From Onthophagus taurus (Eukaryota > Arthropoda > Insecta > Coleoptera > Scarabaeidae), in the NCBI RefSeq assembly GCF_036711975.1, contig NW_027248938.1:372001-436000 (forward strand): 64,000 nt of DNA, written 5' to 3'. Position numbers and translations under genes: made by a program. A model generated the notes under the pieces. The model made no database searches and was not told where the DNA came from. It saw only the letters and a program-made list of their open reading frames with translations. Positions 23,051 through 34,690 of the stretch are shown here, piece by piece. The stretch's first letter is position 1, and each line of letters opens with the position of its first letter.

Positions 23051-26000
23051 AATATAAAATATTTAACAAGTTCCTTACCTAGTCAACCTTACCGCAACAA
23101 CTTTGAACTGTTGCAAAATGAAAAATATAACCTGTTTCATCCAATTCAAATTGAATGTGAACTGATATATTGTAGCGTACAAAAAAAATTAATAATCCAA
23201 AACTCAAAACAAAACGCCACGAAAAACAAGGTGCCGGCAATCTCAGTAGAGAAGGGTGGATTTCTTTTTTTTTTATAGGGCGCCAGTTTATCTACGATAG
23301 TATTCCTTGTCTCAATGCCAATCACAACAGGACCCACTCTGAAGTGAAAGTGAATGACGAAAATCAAAGAAAACAAAACGGATAATAATAATACTCTATT
23401 AAAAGAATTAAAAAAATAAAGTAACTTTTCGTGAAAGTAAAAAAATAAATAAATCAATTATAATAATAATCATTCAAAAACTATAAGAAACAAAAAATTT
23501 AATTTAACCAAAGTTTACTCGAGTTAACTGTGATCTTACAAAATCAAAAAAGTAAGAAAATGAAATAAAAATAAACTAAACCAAATAATAATAAATAACC
23601 AATTATTTCAGGTGAGTATAAAAATATCAAACATAATTCTAGGTAAGTAACAATAAACTGTTCTATTCTTTTTTTTTTATATATTTTTTTCTTTTTCTTT
23701 TTTATTATCTCAAACTTTATTATATTAAATTATATATTTAATTCAATATTTCTCTCAAAATTCATATATATTTGAAAAACACGCTTTTTTTAAAAAAAAA
23801 GTTATAGTTTTTTTTTTAAAAAAACTATAACCGACGAAACAATGAGAAAAAGAATTAACGTTATTCTTACCGTCTCACTTCACGCACGAAAATTTATTAG
23901 AAGCACGCGTAAAAACGCAAAACGTGGTTTGAAAAATCCTCCCAAAGGAGTACCGACGAAAATTTGCAAAAACTAACTTAATCGTCGAAAAAAATTCACA
24001 ATGAGACCCACAATCCCGAAATAACTTTGGAGGGCACTACTAAACCCTTAATTTGATCTCAACGTAAAAAAACGCACGCGGATGTTAATAAAATTTAAAC
24101 TTTCGTCGCTAGCTCAACGCTTCAACCACTTCTCCAAAATCTCTACGTTTTCAAGAACGGCCCGCCGCACAGTGGTCCGAGCGGTAAGAAAACCCGATCG
24201 AAAATATTATTTTGGTGTTAGCAATTAGCTAGCTTTATGAAACTTGGCATATGATTATAAGACCAAAAGGGTAATGTTGTGTCAAAATTTGAATTAAATT
24301 CGTCAACCGGAAGTAGTACTACGCAAGCAGTACTTTATTTAAATTCATACTCATTTTCTTTTCATATAAATTAGGACTTTAAAGAAGAATATTACTATAA
24401 AATTTTGTGCAAAACATTAGACGTATATTACTTCACATTTTTTTGTGTAATTACGTGATCGCAAATTCCTATCTAAATTGTTTTATAGAGGACCTATACC
24501 GGATGTCTCACGTAACTGGTTCGTTAGAACTTTTTTAGGTACCACTATTCGTAGCGGTTTGAAATTTTGACAACATGGATTATTCATTCGAAGCTTTCGA
24601 TCTAAAATACTTTCAAGATGGCCGCCACTTCCGGTCCACCGGATGTAGACCACAACTTCGTTATTTTAAATGGAATGCTATAGTTTTTAATGCACCTTTT
24701 AATTATATTCGACAAAATAAGTTGACTTTGATAAAAGTTATTGGTACCTACCATTTTTCGTTTTCGAGTTATTTTGTTTTTAAGTTTTTCTTTGGCAAAT
24801 TACTTTATGCTCTTTAAAACCTTATATCTCAGCCAACGTTCATTCAAAAAAGCTCTAAATTGGCACGATTACTCTTGAGATGTTGTCAAACAGATTGTCA
24901 TTTATTGTATTAAAGTATCTTATACAGGGTGGTCAAAAATTGAATTATCGTTTCTCCATATTCAATGGTAAGAAAGTCGAAAATTTTAAATGGAACGCCC
25001 CATATTTTTTTACCCTATCAGAAATGGAATTTGATAAAAATGTGGCAAAATTAATTGGCAGAATTAGTTGGTTAGATAGCTCAATTTTAATTAGCTTTTA
25101 CTAAAAATGTTTTAAGAACTATTCGAGAATAAACTCATCGCTCTTAATTTGAAGTGATATTGGAGACCATAATACGTAAGTTTGCAGCCTATTTATAGTA
25201 AAATTTTCCCATGATACTGAGATAGTCCACATACATTTCAAATTATTCGAGATAATATAAAATATTTTGTTATTTATCTCAATTTGTGTGAGTCTCTATA
25301 TTTACTTCTTCATCATTATTGTCTTCTTCTTCACTTTCTTCATCATCATCACTTCTTCTTTACCTTCCTTTTCTTCTAGAGATTTATCCAGTATAAGTAA
25401 ATTTTTCATGTCTTCATTCATATTTTTATATCTTTCTGAACATTCTTTATAAAAGTTACTAATAAATGGATCGGAGCTCAGTAATAGTCTTTTAAATAAA
25501 TCTTCATTTGTTTGAAGTCTACCACATTTTCTTGTGTGACACTCTCTAAATCTGCGTACTTGTTTGTTTTTTGCTTCTTGATAAATAAGATCCACAATTA
25601 TGTGTTAAGTAATCTTTGACTGCCAATTTTTTGGTTAAGGCGCACGTTGGCGCAAGATTTCTTTCTTATGCTATGTACACCATACCTTCAGCAATAAAAA
25701 AATGTTAGCTACAATTGTTCGATTTTGTTCGCTCGCAAGATATTTAATTTAAAAGATTGAATGGTCAAAAAATATAAGTATTTATTGACGTCAATAGAAA
25801 TGGTTGTAATTTTTTTCAACAAACATCTTTTGAAATTTGGAAAGGCGTAAAATGAAGACCTTTCTGTACTTTATAAGAAACCAACGACACAATATTTTCA
25901 AGTAGTGATATACCATCTTTTTTGTTTTCTAAAGTTGTGTCTTTTTTTTTAAAAATTTCCTTATACAAAATAAGGTAATTGTAATAGCAATTTATTTCGC

Positions 26001-26785
26001 GCAGTAGCTATTATAAAACATCAAAGACTTCATAAACTTCACTAAGAGTCTATTAATAGTTAAAATATATGTAACATTTAAAAAAACAACACTATAAATT
26101 TTTTTTTTTAATTGATTTTCGATCAGGTTTTGAGTGTTTTCAGATCACTGTGCGCCGCGTCAAACTCGTTCCGCCAAAAACCCACGATCCGAAAATTTAA
26201 GAAAATTTAACCCCTCATCAACCCTTCAAACATATTTAAAATAAGTAACTTTTTTCCAAAAAAATTTCGCGTTTTCAAATTATTACAAATAAAACCGTTA
26301 CAATATTATACGTTTGTTTTTTAATAATTGTATATGTATGTAGTTTGTTAATGTTGTTAGATTTCAAAAATTAATCCATTTCATTGATTTTCTTTTATGT
26401 TTTTAGCAATTATACATACATATGTTATACATATCTTGGTAACTACGTTGTGATCAAACATCGTAACTCCATGGTAGTTTATTTAGTCGGTATAGCGTTA
26501 AAAAAAACCTCGTAACTCCGTAACGGTTTGTGCAAAGGGAAAACCTCGTATATCTCCAAAGCTGAAATTGAGGTTATAGTTGTGTGTAATGTTAAATTAG
26601 GTGTGGTCGAAGTCAACCGTGAGCCGTAATTTGCATCGCTTCTAACAAGGTAATGTACATTTATATTGTTTTAAGTAATTTTTGAAGTAAATGTTTGTTT
26701 TTTTTTTAATTTATTTACTTTTGTAAAGTGCCAACTATTAGATGGTGTCCCGTGCACGAAAAATTTGCACTAGACACCTAACAAT
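23051..26785. other. Mostly noncoding; repeat debris and hairpins
   Basis: No convincing gene. A homopolymer hairpin (AAAAAAAGTTATAG then CTATAAC) lies at 23795-23832. A repeat starting TACAGGGTGGTCAAAAATTG begins at 24923, resembling other TACAG repeats. A TTC/CTT-rich low-complexity stretch occupies 25300-25380. Two CGTAACTCC motifs occur at 26462 and 26511 (see findings). Confidence 0.4.
25302..25595 (-). CDS. Unidentified lysine-rich small open frame
   Basis: A 97-codon frame starting MDLIYQEAKNKQ, with a basic Cys/Arg-rich front (ECHTRKCGRLQT), a middle that could be helical (NEDLFKRLLLSSDP) and a low-complexity tail of Glu, Met and Lys made by the GAA/TTC-rich DNA. I do not recognise it. 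The front half reads like real protein; the tail may be repeat-derived. No promoter or splice evidence. It may be a fragment of a larger transposon protein. Confidence 0.3.
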   Translation of the reverse strand: MDLIYQEAKNKQVRRFRECHTRKCGRLQTNEDLFKRLLLSSDPFISNFYKECSERYKNMNEDMKNLLILDKSLEEKEGKEEVMMMKKVKKKTIMMKK

Positions 26786-28855
26786 GTGGAATATACTGTA
26801 GTTCAAGAACACAGTATAACAGAGATAAATTCTAATTCCAATCAACAGAACACAGCAAGGAATTTACAAGATGTGGTGATAGAAGCTACTGAAGTATATT
26901 TCTTATCTGAAGATACTTTGGAAGACGAAAACATAGAAGTTACTGAGAAAAATGCCAATGAGGCGTCACAAACTGAAGATACAGATTATCAACCTACTGT
27001 AGTTCATAGTTGCAAAGAAAAAGATTAGGAGCCTAACTCATCGGAATATTTCTAGGGATCAAATTGTGAAAGGCAGCGTGGATCAAAATACTACTAAAAC
27101 ATCAATAGCCGAAGATCCTGATTATCGACCTACTGAAGACTTGAATAGCGAAGAAGAAAATGCGGAAAACTAAGAGCCTTTGAGAAGAAAAAGACTGAAA
27201 TGAAGACACGTTAAAGAAGGCAACTGGAAGAGGGAGCAGAATAAAACAAGAAGACAGCTAGGCGACTCTTATAAAGGAAAAAAGATAGTTTATGGGAAAT
27301 GGGAATACAGCATTCCAAAGCAACAACGAGTTCTGAACGAAAGGTGTTCGTGCAAAATATCTACCAAAAATCAAAGGTTCAGCAAAAAAACCTACTTTAA
27401 AATGTTACTTATTTCCTGAGGACGATAGAAAATCAGAATTCGACAGTTTTTGGAAATTGAGTTGAAAACATAAAAAACTTTTTGTGCAGCTGAATATGAA
27501 ATTGGGTGATACTCAACGACACAGAGATCGAAAGGACGAGGAGAACTCACGAAGGGTAAATAGCTTTACTATTTACGAAAAACCACTCAAGATGTGCAAA
27601 AGAATGATTCTTAATTTACTGGGAATAGGAGAATGGACAGCGCGTACCTGGCAACGTGAAAAGAAAGAAGACGAAACAGAACTTGGTTTACACACTACGG
27701 CTGATGATGACACGAAGCTATAGAAACTGCGACAAACCGGAAAAATGAGGACCCAATTCAAAAGAAAAGGAGAAAATTGGATGTTACAAGAATAGATTCC
27801 CTTAAACTATTTTTTGAAACTCTGCCAAAGATGGAGTCGCATTATTGCAGATCAACATCTAAGAAATTATATCTCGAACCACAATGGCAGTCCAAACAAC
27901 AGTTATATGAACTCTACAGTAATTGAGGATTGGTGTCATCAAAGGAACGTCGAGCCATTTTCTATTACTTATTTTGACCACTATTTCAACGACATGAATT
28001 TGAGTCTATTTCAAAGAAAGAAGGACAAATTATGTGTGGCTAAAAAATGCGAATAATATTTTAGAAGAAGAATACACAAAGCATCAAGAAAGGAAAAAAG
28101 AAGCCAGAGAGGAGAAGGAGCAGGATAAAAGCAGTGAGAGCAACAAAGTGTATACTATGGACTTGCAGGCAGTTCTTTTGTGCCCAAAATTAAATGTCTC
28201 CACCTTGTATTATAAAACAAAGTTAGCTGTACACAACTTCACTATTTTCGATATTAAAACACATGCTGGATATTGCTCCTTATGGAGCGAAATAGAAGAA
28301 ACGGTGGGTGCAAATGAATTTTCTACAATAATTCGCTACTTTGCAGAAACTCAGCCGCCACATCTTCAATCTGGACAAAAACTAATTTTTTTTCAGCGAT
28401 GCTGTACTGGCCAAAACCGCAATGCAATTCTGTCCAGTGCCTTACGTAATTTTGCCGTCCATCACAAAGTGCGTGTTGTCCAGAAATATTTAGAACGTGG
28501 CCACACACAAATGGAAACTGCTTCTATGCACTCTTGCATAGAATGGCAACTACGAAATAAAATTATAAATGTGCCTGCAGATTTCTTGTCACATGTTCAA
28601 AAAGCTCGTAAACGACCAGAACCATATCAAGTAAAATATTTAGAGTACAGTTTTTTCCGAAATTTTAGCAGCATGCAGTCTGTACCTTCTATTAAGCCAG
28701 GAAAAAGATCAGGAGATCCTACTGTAACTGACTTGCGTAAACTACGTTATAACCCAAATGGTACACTTGAATTTAAGCTTCGACACACTGAGGACTGGCA
28801 GCCTCTCCCAATTAGATTTAACAAAAAGGTACCTTTAGGCATACCCTTTAATTAG
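26786..28855 (+). pseudogene. DUF7869-type insect protein with suspected RNase H-like core, broken
   Basis: Pieces in several frames follow the order of a protein family widespread in insects: an acidic N-terminus (from 26786), a basic link (near 27250-27300, LGDSYKGKKIVYGKW), DTQRHRDRKDEEN (near 27510), ICKKM-like KMCKRMILNLLGI (near 27600), and a long C-terminal frame (28034-28855) with MDLQAVLLCP, CCTGQNRNA, RGHTQMETASMHS and KPYQ-like EPYQVKYLEY. Relatives I recall have an Asp-Asn pair before the GQN motif; here it is Arg-Cys. Stops at 27028 and 27723 and frame changes near 28040 break it. The family name is from memory. The D..D..E pattern of relatives suggests a transposase-like fold; that is inference. 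Confidence 0.6.
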
Positions 28856-29301
28856 ATACCACAACTCTATCAAGAAAAATTGAAAATTAAACAAGAAAAG
28901 TTTCAACATCTCCATGCAGGCATTAAAAACCGCTATGCTTTCTAATTACCACGCAGTCTATGATAATTTGCTATAATTAATTTTAAGTAAATTAATGCTA
29001 GTTCTAAGAAATATATATTTTTTTTTATATTTTCTTGAAATACCATTCTGTTTAATTTCAAATAAGTAAATACTGATCATCAACAAAAATATTTCTTTTA
29101 TTTTTTTCACCTTTTTGTAATGATCTTGTGACTTCGTAACTCCAGATACTTTGGGATTTCATGGAAAAACCTCGTAACACCTAAGTATTGTATGGATCTT
29201 TAAAAATATTGATATAACTGATAAACGAGCTACTTACAGTTAATTAGGGTGACGATATATTGTTACTCTGGCTAAACGTGTATTTTATTAACAACAACGT
29301 A

Positions 29302-29498
29302 GTTATACACCTGGGACTTGCAGGTGCAGACCATTTTTAATATCTGAATAAGCAGATTCCAAATAAAAGTATAAAAGGAGAGTAAGATCATATTAGAATT
29401 AAGTCTAAATTTGCAATATCGCGCAACACGATCTGTAATTCCGTTCCTGAACAAAAATTATCCTTTTTAAAAATTTGGTTCTTTGAAACGAAAACGAA
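29302..29498 (+). repeat. LTR-like repeat, copy A
   Basis: A 197-bp segment starting GTTATACACCTGGGACTTG, nearly identical to 40978-41174 at the same length. It contains AATAAAAGTATAAAAGGAG, a TATA-like context expected of an LTR promoter. Copy B lies just ahead of an old BEL/Pao gag, so both are probably fragments of that family's LTR. Terminal TG..CA ends are not clear. Confidence 0.55.
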
Positions 29499-29729
29499 TT
29501 TCAGTAGGATCGTGTCAACGTCGCGATTAAGTGTATCGACGGTAGTTTTTCAAAACTTTAGTGACACGACGGACAAAGTGGTCGTCGACGGGATTAACAA
29601 ATAAAAAGTTGTGAAAGTGAGGAAAATTTGTGATTTGGACCCAAGGCCAAAGGTAAAATTCCTGACATCAAAACAACCCCAAGGAGCGGATCATTCTTTC
29701 CAATCTCCGACAAAACCAGACGACTAGGA

Positions 29730-30480
29730 TATCTTCAGGCTTAACGAGAAATTGAAGCGTTTACAGGTCTTCTGGGATACTATAGAAAATTTGTTCGTGA
29801 TTATGCAAAAATATATTTATCCAAAGATCAGATTGGATAGATTATTCAGTTGAATTAACACCAGATTTTACAATTCCCGGATTTTAAAAAGCCATTTGTC
29901 GTAACAACTGATGCTGCAATGTGGCTATATATAAAACCGAATTGAAATACTCAACAGTAGAAAGGGAACTGTTGACGGTTATCTACGCTTGTAAGTAGTT
30001 TCGCCCATATGTATATGGCACGAAGCTTACATTAGTTAAAGATCATCGACCACTTTTATGGATCCATCATCTAAAGGATAACAACTTGAAATTGCAAAGA
30101 TGGAAAATATATCTGCAAGAGGATGCAGATAATTCATATCGATTTGTTTAATGCAGACGGAACCAATTTTTTGGCCATCATTAATAAATTCTCGAAATTA
30201 TCACAAGCATATAAAATACCTGACAAAAACGCTATTATTATTGTAGATAAGTTGACGCACATATCAGTAAATTTGGAATTCCTGATAAGACTGTTTGTGA
30301 CAATGTCAAGAATAAATTAATAAAATTAAATATTAATTCAAGAATAAATTAATTGAAGATTTGCTAAGACTTCATAAAATAAATGTACACTTCACTACAC
30401 CCGGGTACCGCGAATCTAATTCACCTATAGAGTTTATTCTACTCTCCTAGAACATCTTAAAAGAATTAAAGTTACGTGTA
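29730..30480 (+). pseudogene. Ty3/Gypsy pol fragment (RNase H and integrase)
   Basis: Broken frames contain EIEAFTGLLGYYRKFVRDYAK (end of the RT thumb), KYSTVERELLTVIYACK (RNase H, near 29950), HLKDNNLKLQRWK, then IIHIDLFNADGTNFLAIINK and FSKLSQAYKIPDKN (integrase core, from 30123) and LLRLHKINVHFTTP (near 30370). Stops and frame changes are frequent and the catalytic middle of the integrase is disrupted. A third Gypsy lineage, related to neither neighbour by its motifs. No LTRs can be assigned with confidence. Confidence 0.75.
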
Positions 30481-30510
30481 ATTTCAGGTGAAAATTTAAA
30501 GAAGATTTAG

Positions 30511-30678
30511 ATGTGTGCTATATGTATTGATGAAGACGAATATAGCAAAAATGCTAGAAACGGATCGAAATGGTTGCAAGCAACTGCAGATAGGTATCGA
30601 TTTAAGAGACGTATTGAAGAAACTGAAAAATTATTGTATGAAATATTACGTAAGAAAAATGAGAAGTTAAATAAATAA
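30511..30678 (+). CDS. Small basic open frame or terminal exon, 55 codons
   Basis: An ATG immediately after a TTTAG acceptor-like sequence opens MCAICIDEDEYSKN and continues WLQATADRYRFKRRIEETEK to a stop overlapping an AATAAA signal (30672). The charged, helix-prone C-terminus could form a short coiled coil. I do not recognise it. It follows the Gypsy integrase debris and might be a residual exon of that element or of a host gene; too short for firm coding evidence. Confidence 0.28.
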   Translation: MCAICIDEDEYSKNARNGSKWLQATADRYRFKRRIEETEKLLYEILRKKNEKLNK

Positions 30679-30982
30679 AACACTTTAAAAGGTATTTAAT
30701 ATATTATTTATTTAAAGATGTAATCTTATGTATGGTTCTATTAGGTTTAAAACATCTTCATATTTAGTATTTAGTATTTATTGTGCGATCAAACATACAA
30801 TGTTATGCATGAACCGTACAAAAGTCAAAAATGAAAAAAAAAAGGTAACAATAATAACAAAAATTATAATATAATAATTATTACCCTTATCAAATACTAT
30901 TGTACAACTCTCACATAGAGTACGGTTCTATATTCCATAATAACTTAAAAATAGTTCTCTTATAAATTTATTAATTTGATTA

Positions 30983-33300
30983 TTAATTATAACCGAAACT
31001 GGACTGTGTTAGTGCTAGCCGGTGTTGCGGAAGAAAAAAAATTTTTTTGAATCTTGTAGGATATTCATGGTAGAACATATTTGCCTCAAAAAGATGTTTA
31101 TTTTTAAACACAAAATTTAAAATTTTATATACCGAGTGATTCAGACCACTCGTACCAGGGATTTTTCTCAAAAACGCGATTACCTAAGAAGTTGCAATAA
31201 AAAATATGATTATAAAATCGTATATGAAGAATCCAATGCACCAGTTCTTATCACACTGGCAACACCGGAAGTTCAACTTAAAATTTTTCCAAGTTGTCAT
31301 ATGAATTAAGTTTTATCGTAGAATAGATATTTTAAAAATAAACAACTTTTGCTTTAACTCTTCTTAGATTTAATGCAACATTTAAGTGCTATTGATGATT
31401 ACAGTAATGATAACTAAACATGTATTATAAAAAATGCTGAAGTTATTCATATGACAACTTGAAAAATTTTTAAGTTGATGTCATTAACACCAACTTCCGG
31501 TGTTACCAGCGTGATAAAAACTGGTGCGTTGGATTCTTCATATACAATTTTATTATCATATTCTTTATTACAGGTAATCGCGTTTTTGAGAAAAATTCCT
31601 GGTACGGGTGGTCTGAATCACCCGGTATATATGTTCCATATATGGTTAGTAGATTGTTAGTTTTAAATGCGTTCATGTAAGTGTAAGTGCTCATGTAGGT
31701 ATTCATTTCCTATATCCACTATTGTATTTAAACATTTTCCGGTGATTAATATGTTAGTATCGTCCGCAAAATTTATTGTTAGAATATTATTATGAACACT
31801 ACCTTTTATTTCATGTAAGTCATTGATATAAATAACAAAAAGTAAAGGACCTTTAGATATTATCACATTTCTGGACTGTACTGAAGCCCCAGTACAATGG
31901 ACTAACTGTTTCCTATTAGAGAGATAAGATCTGAACCAGGATAAAGCAGTACCTCTCACTCCATATCTTTCCAATTTCCATAGTAATAGATTATGATGTA
32001 TGTTGTCGAAAGCTTTAGTCAGGTGAAGCAGAATTCCACAGGGCACTTCTTTATTTTCAAGAGCGTTATATATTTGTTCCGTGAAATCATGCAGTGCAGT
32101 TTCAACGTTTCTGTTTTTGAGGAAACCGTGTTGGTGTATATTTATCAAATCATACTTCATGAAGAACTTATAAAGTCTGTCGTAAGCTACTTTTTCGAAA
32201 ATTTTTGAAAAACCAGTTAAGAGACTTATAGGTCGCTAATTATGAAAGTCGTTGACGTCTCCTTTCTTGTAAATCGGTCGAATTTTGGATTGTTTGAGGT
32301 AATCCGGAAATATTCCATTCTCAAATAACTTGTTTATCAAATAGGTTAAGGGTTTTAGATAAGATCCGGGATACTTTTTTAGGAAATCGATTGGTATATC
32401 ATCAGTACCAGATGATGAAAAAATAAAATGAATTGGGTTGGATTGAAATATTTACAGCGCTAGAAGAAAGCACAGTTCCAGCGTTCATTTGTGAGAACGT
32501 GTCGTTAAAGGCTTCGGCAAGGAATTGTATATTATCGAAGTTAGGTAGTGTTAGCGGTGTCGCTAAAGTTGCGTCGACCCTGTTCGCTCGCGGGTGTTGA
32601 GAAGAATGAATTCCTTCCCCTGGAGCGAATCTGAGAAGAGCCGAATCGGTTGAGCGGGGAAGCGACATTCGACATGCATTCGACACTCTGCAGCCGACTG
32701 GCGTTAAGAACGCATCTTGATTTCTGTTCATTGATAGTTAAATTAAAATTAATAAACTCATTTAAAAAGTTTAAGACCTTCATTAATTTTGCTTAAAGTA
32801 GAGTTTCTTTGAATGATTTTCCTGTATGACTCTTTATAATACGCCATACTTCTCGGTTTTTGTTTGATGCGTCTATTATTTTATCGTCATAAAACTTACG
32901 TATTGCTGATGTAAGAGTATTATCATGTAGTTTTTTTATAGAGAATGTAAGTAGGTTTAAAACTATCATCATAGTTTGTTGCTGTACTTAATGCATTTAC
33001 TGCATTTCGTAGAGCGAGCAGGTCTTTGCTAAAAATTCTTTTGCGGTTATTAAGAGGTATTTTTTTTAATGGAAAATATGTATTGAAATGTCCAAGAAAT
33101 ATACTCATGAAACCATCAAATTGAATATTGAAGTCGTTTCCATTACAATAAACATCAGACCATTCTTCTGTTGCAAGTTGTTGAAGGAAATTTGCAGCTG
33201 TCTCGTTACTCAGAATGCGTAATTCTTTATATTGTTTAATCATAATCGCGTTTGTTTGTAGCGGGCCAATGTGCCGAATCGGGAACGGATTGCCATCCAA
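30983..33300 (-). pseudogene. LINE (Jockey/CR1-like) remnant with reverse transcriptase
   Basis: From right to left on the minus strand: pre-RT region (RILSNETAANFLQQ, then AIRKFYDDKIIDASNKNREVW near 32860), GTDDIPIDFLKKYPG, KIRPIYKKGDVNDFHN* (stop in a conserved RP motif), QHGFLKNRNVETAL, LTKAFDNIHH (A-box region), FADDTNI (catalytic Asp pair, near 31750), then after a foldback insertion the C-terminal HRLALTQSSFGYN (near 31000). Upstream endonuclease is missing, and an unrelated block (about 32410-32780) partly overlaps the linker. Frame changes and internal deletion after FADDT. It is interrupted by the MITE at 31132-31625. Confidence 0.78.
31132..31625. mobile_element. Foldback MITE with about 190-bp arms, TA-flanked
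   Basis: CCGAGTGATTCAGACCACTCG at the left is the inverted near-copy of the right end (CGGGTGGTCTGAATCACCCGG on the plus strand), and the arms continue as near-complements for about 190 bp up to TTCAAGTTGTCATATGAAT. TA dinucleotides flank both ends. No coding content. It splits the LINE, so it is younger than it. Confidence 0.8.
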
Positions 33301-33830
33301 CTAGTTTCCCTTTAACTCCATTTCTCATGCTGTTTATTAACCATGCCATTATATTCTGGTGTGATATTCGCGACAGAGGCTCAAAATTAAATTCATAGTC
33401 GAGTGCTTTGAAAACTTGTATACATCTTTTTACAAATTCATTGTCTGCACAATACAATGCATCGCAAATCTATTTATCACAATAATAACGCAAATTACGG
33501 TATTTACATATAAGATTATTAACAGAAACAATTCCTTCGTTATCAGCGAATAAATTAGTTAATAAATATTTTTTATACATTTCATCAGTAAATTTAACAC
33601 TTACGTTACTAGTCAGTGATTCTAGATCTTTAACGTTCAATTCATTGTTGTTGTTTCGCTCGTAACAATTAAGCGATTCTAATGATTGCTTAACAACATA
33701 ATCAAAATTGAGTTTATCTCTAAGAACTAGGTGTAGATTTCGATATTTTAAAATCTGGTTTGGGATAATTATTTTTCCAATATGATATTAACACCATCAA
33801 GATTATTTTCTTTGATAAAGATTCTTAAAT
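33236..33830 (-). pseudogene. Unidentified protein-coding remnant, one internal stop
   Basis: Starting near 33830 on the minus strand a frame reads IIPNQILKYRNLHLVLRDKL, NFDYVVKQSLESLNCYERNN, LTSNVSVKFTDEMYKKYLLT, LICKYRNLRYYCDK, a TAG, then ALYCADNEFVKRCIQVFKAL and NIMAWLINSMRNGVKGK. About 190 codons with one stop is a stronger frame than chance in AT-rich DNA. I do not recognise the family. It lies between the LINE and a Polinton polymerase remnant on the same strand, so it may be a Polinton accessory gene; that is only positional inference. Confidence 0.4.
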
Positions 33831-34022
33831 GATAAAAGTAGGTATATTAAAAAAAGCTAACGTTTAAGGTTTAAGAGTTGGTAATGTACCCTCACTACTA
33901 CTACTAACAGTACGGTTATGACCCCAAGCTAACGTATCTATACCATCATCTTTAATAAACCTCTTGGCATCGTATGGTGAAAGAAGCAATTTATTTTGTA
34001 ATACCGTCTATACGGTGTGATT

Positions 34023-34690
34023 TCAACTTCTAAATAAGATTTGTTTTGCAAACATAGTGTTTTTCAAAGTTAAACAGTAGAAATAATTTTCAAATTTAAT
34101 TTTATGTTTCACAACAGCTTTTTTCACACCTTTAGCTTTTTTTGTAACACGACCATCAATAACACGATTTGCGTACATTTTCGATCGTAACCCGATAAAG
34201 TCCGTCATAATTACTATTATCCAGACGGTAATTCGACGTGTCAAATTTATCTAAATTTAATTTAATATCTTCATATAGGTCATCGGTGTTAATATGTACA
34301 GTGAAGCTGTCCGTATCCATATAACAAAAAAAATTATAATAGAATTCATACATTAACAATTTTGAAATTTCTAAAAGTGTAAAACCAACGTATGTAGGTT
34401 TGTTGTAAACAACAAGAAGTCGCTCCATTTGAATTGCCGAAAAGGTTTCAATAAAAACTTTGCGATTAGACTGCGTGCTCCGGGTTTTGACCTACCTCTT
34501 CCGCACAGCGTCTTTTGAAATCATTTTAAGCGGATTGACGTAATTTTGTGTTCTTATCAATATAAGGTTTCAACCAATGCTTATTGCGCATATGTCGATT
34601 CAAACTGTATTTCAATGAAAACACTTGTTGACATTTTTCACAAGAAAATATTTTCTTAAAAGTAGAAACGCAATGATAAATTCACGTAGT
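34023..34690 (-). pseudogene. Polinton/Maverick protein-primed DNA polymerase B remnant
   Basis: Near 34690-34560 the minus strand encodes a C2H2 finger (CEKCQQVFSLKYSLNRHMRNKH). After a gap comes MERLLVVYNKPTYVGF, then YMDTDSFTVHINTDDLYEDI, which is polymerase motif C (DTDS), and, in another frame, DFIGLRSKMYANRV and KKAKGVKKAVVKHKIKFENY. These blocks are characteristic of Polinton polymerases. Most of the enzyme is deleted, including the exonuclease and motif A/B regions, and the frame changes around 34200. No Polinton integrase, packaging ATPase or terminal repeats were found in the window. Confidence 0.75.

Noticed and set aside
23220..23300. GGGCGCCAGTTTATC as a Gypsy primer-binding site and LTR end
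   Set aside because: The motif alone is short, and no LTR pair, gag or pol lies next to it.
30880..30960. Plus-strand LINE-like phrase (ILLYNSHIEYGSIF)
   Set aside because: Resembles a LINE C-terminal block but in the opposite orientation to the adjacent LINE; too short to call an inverted LINE piece.
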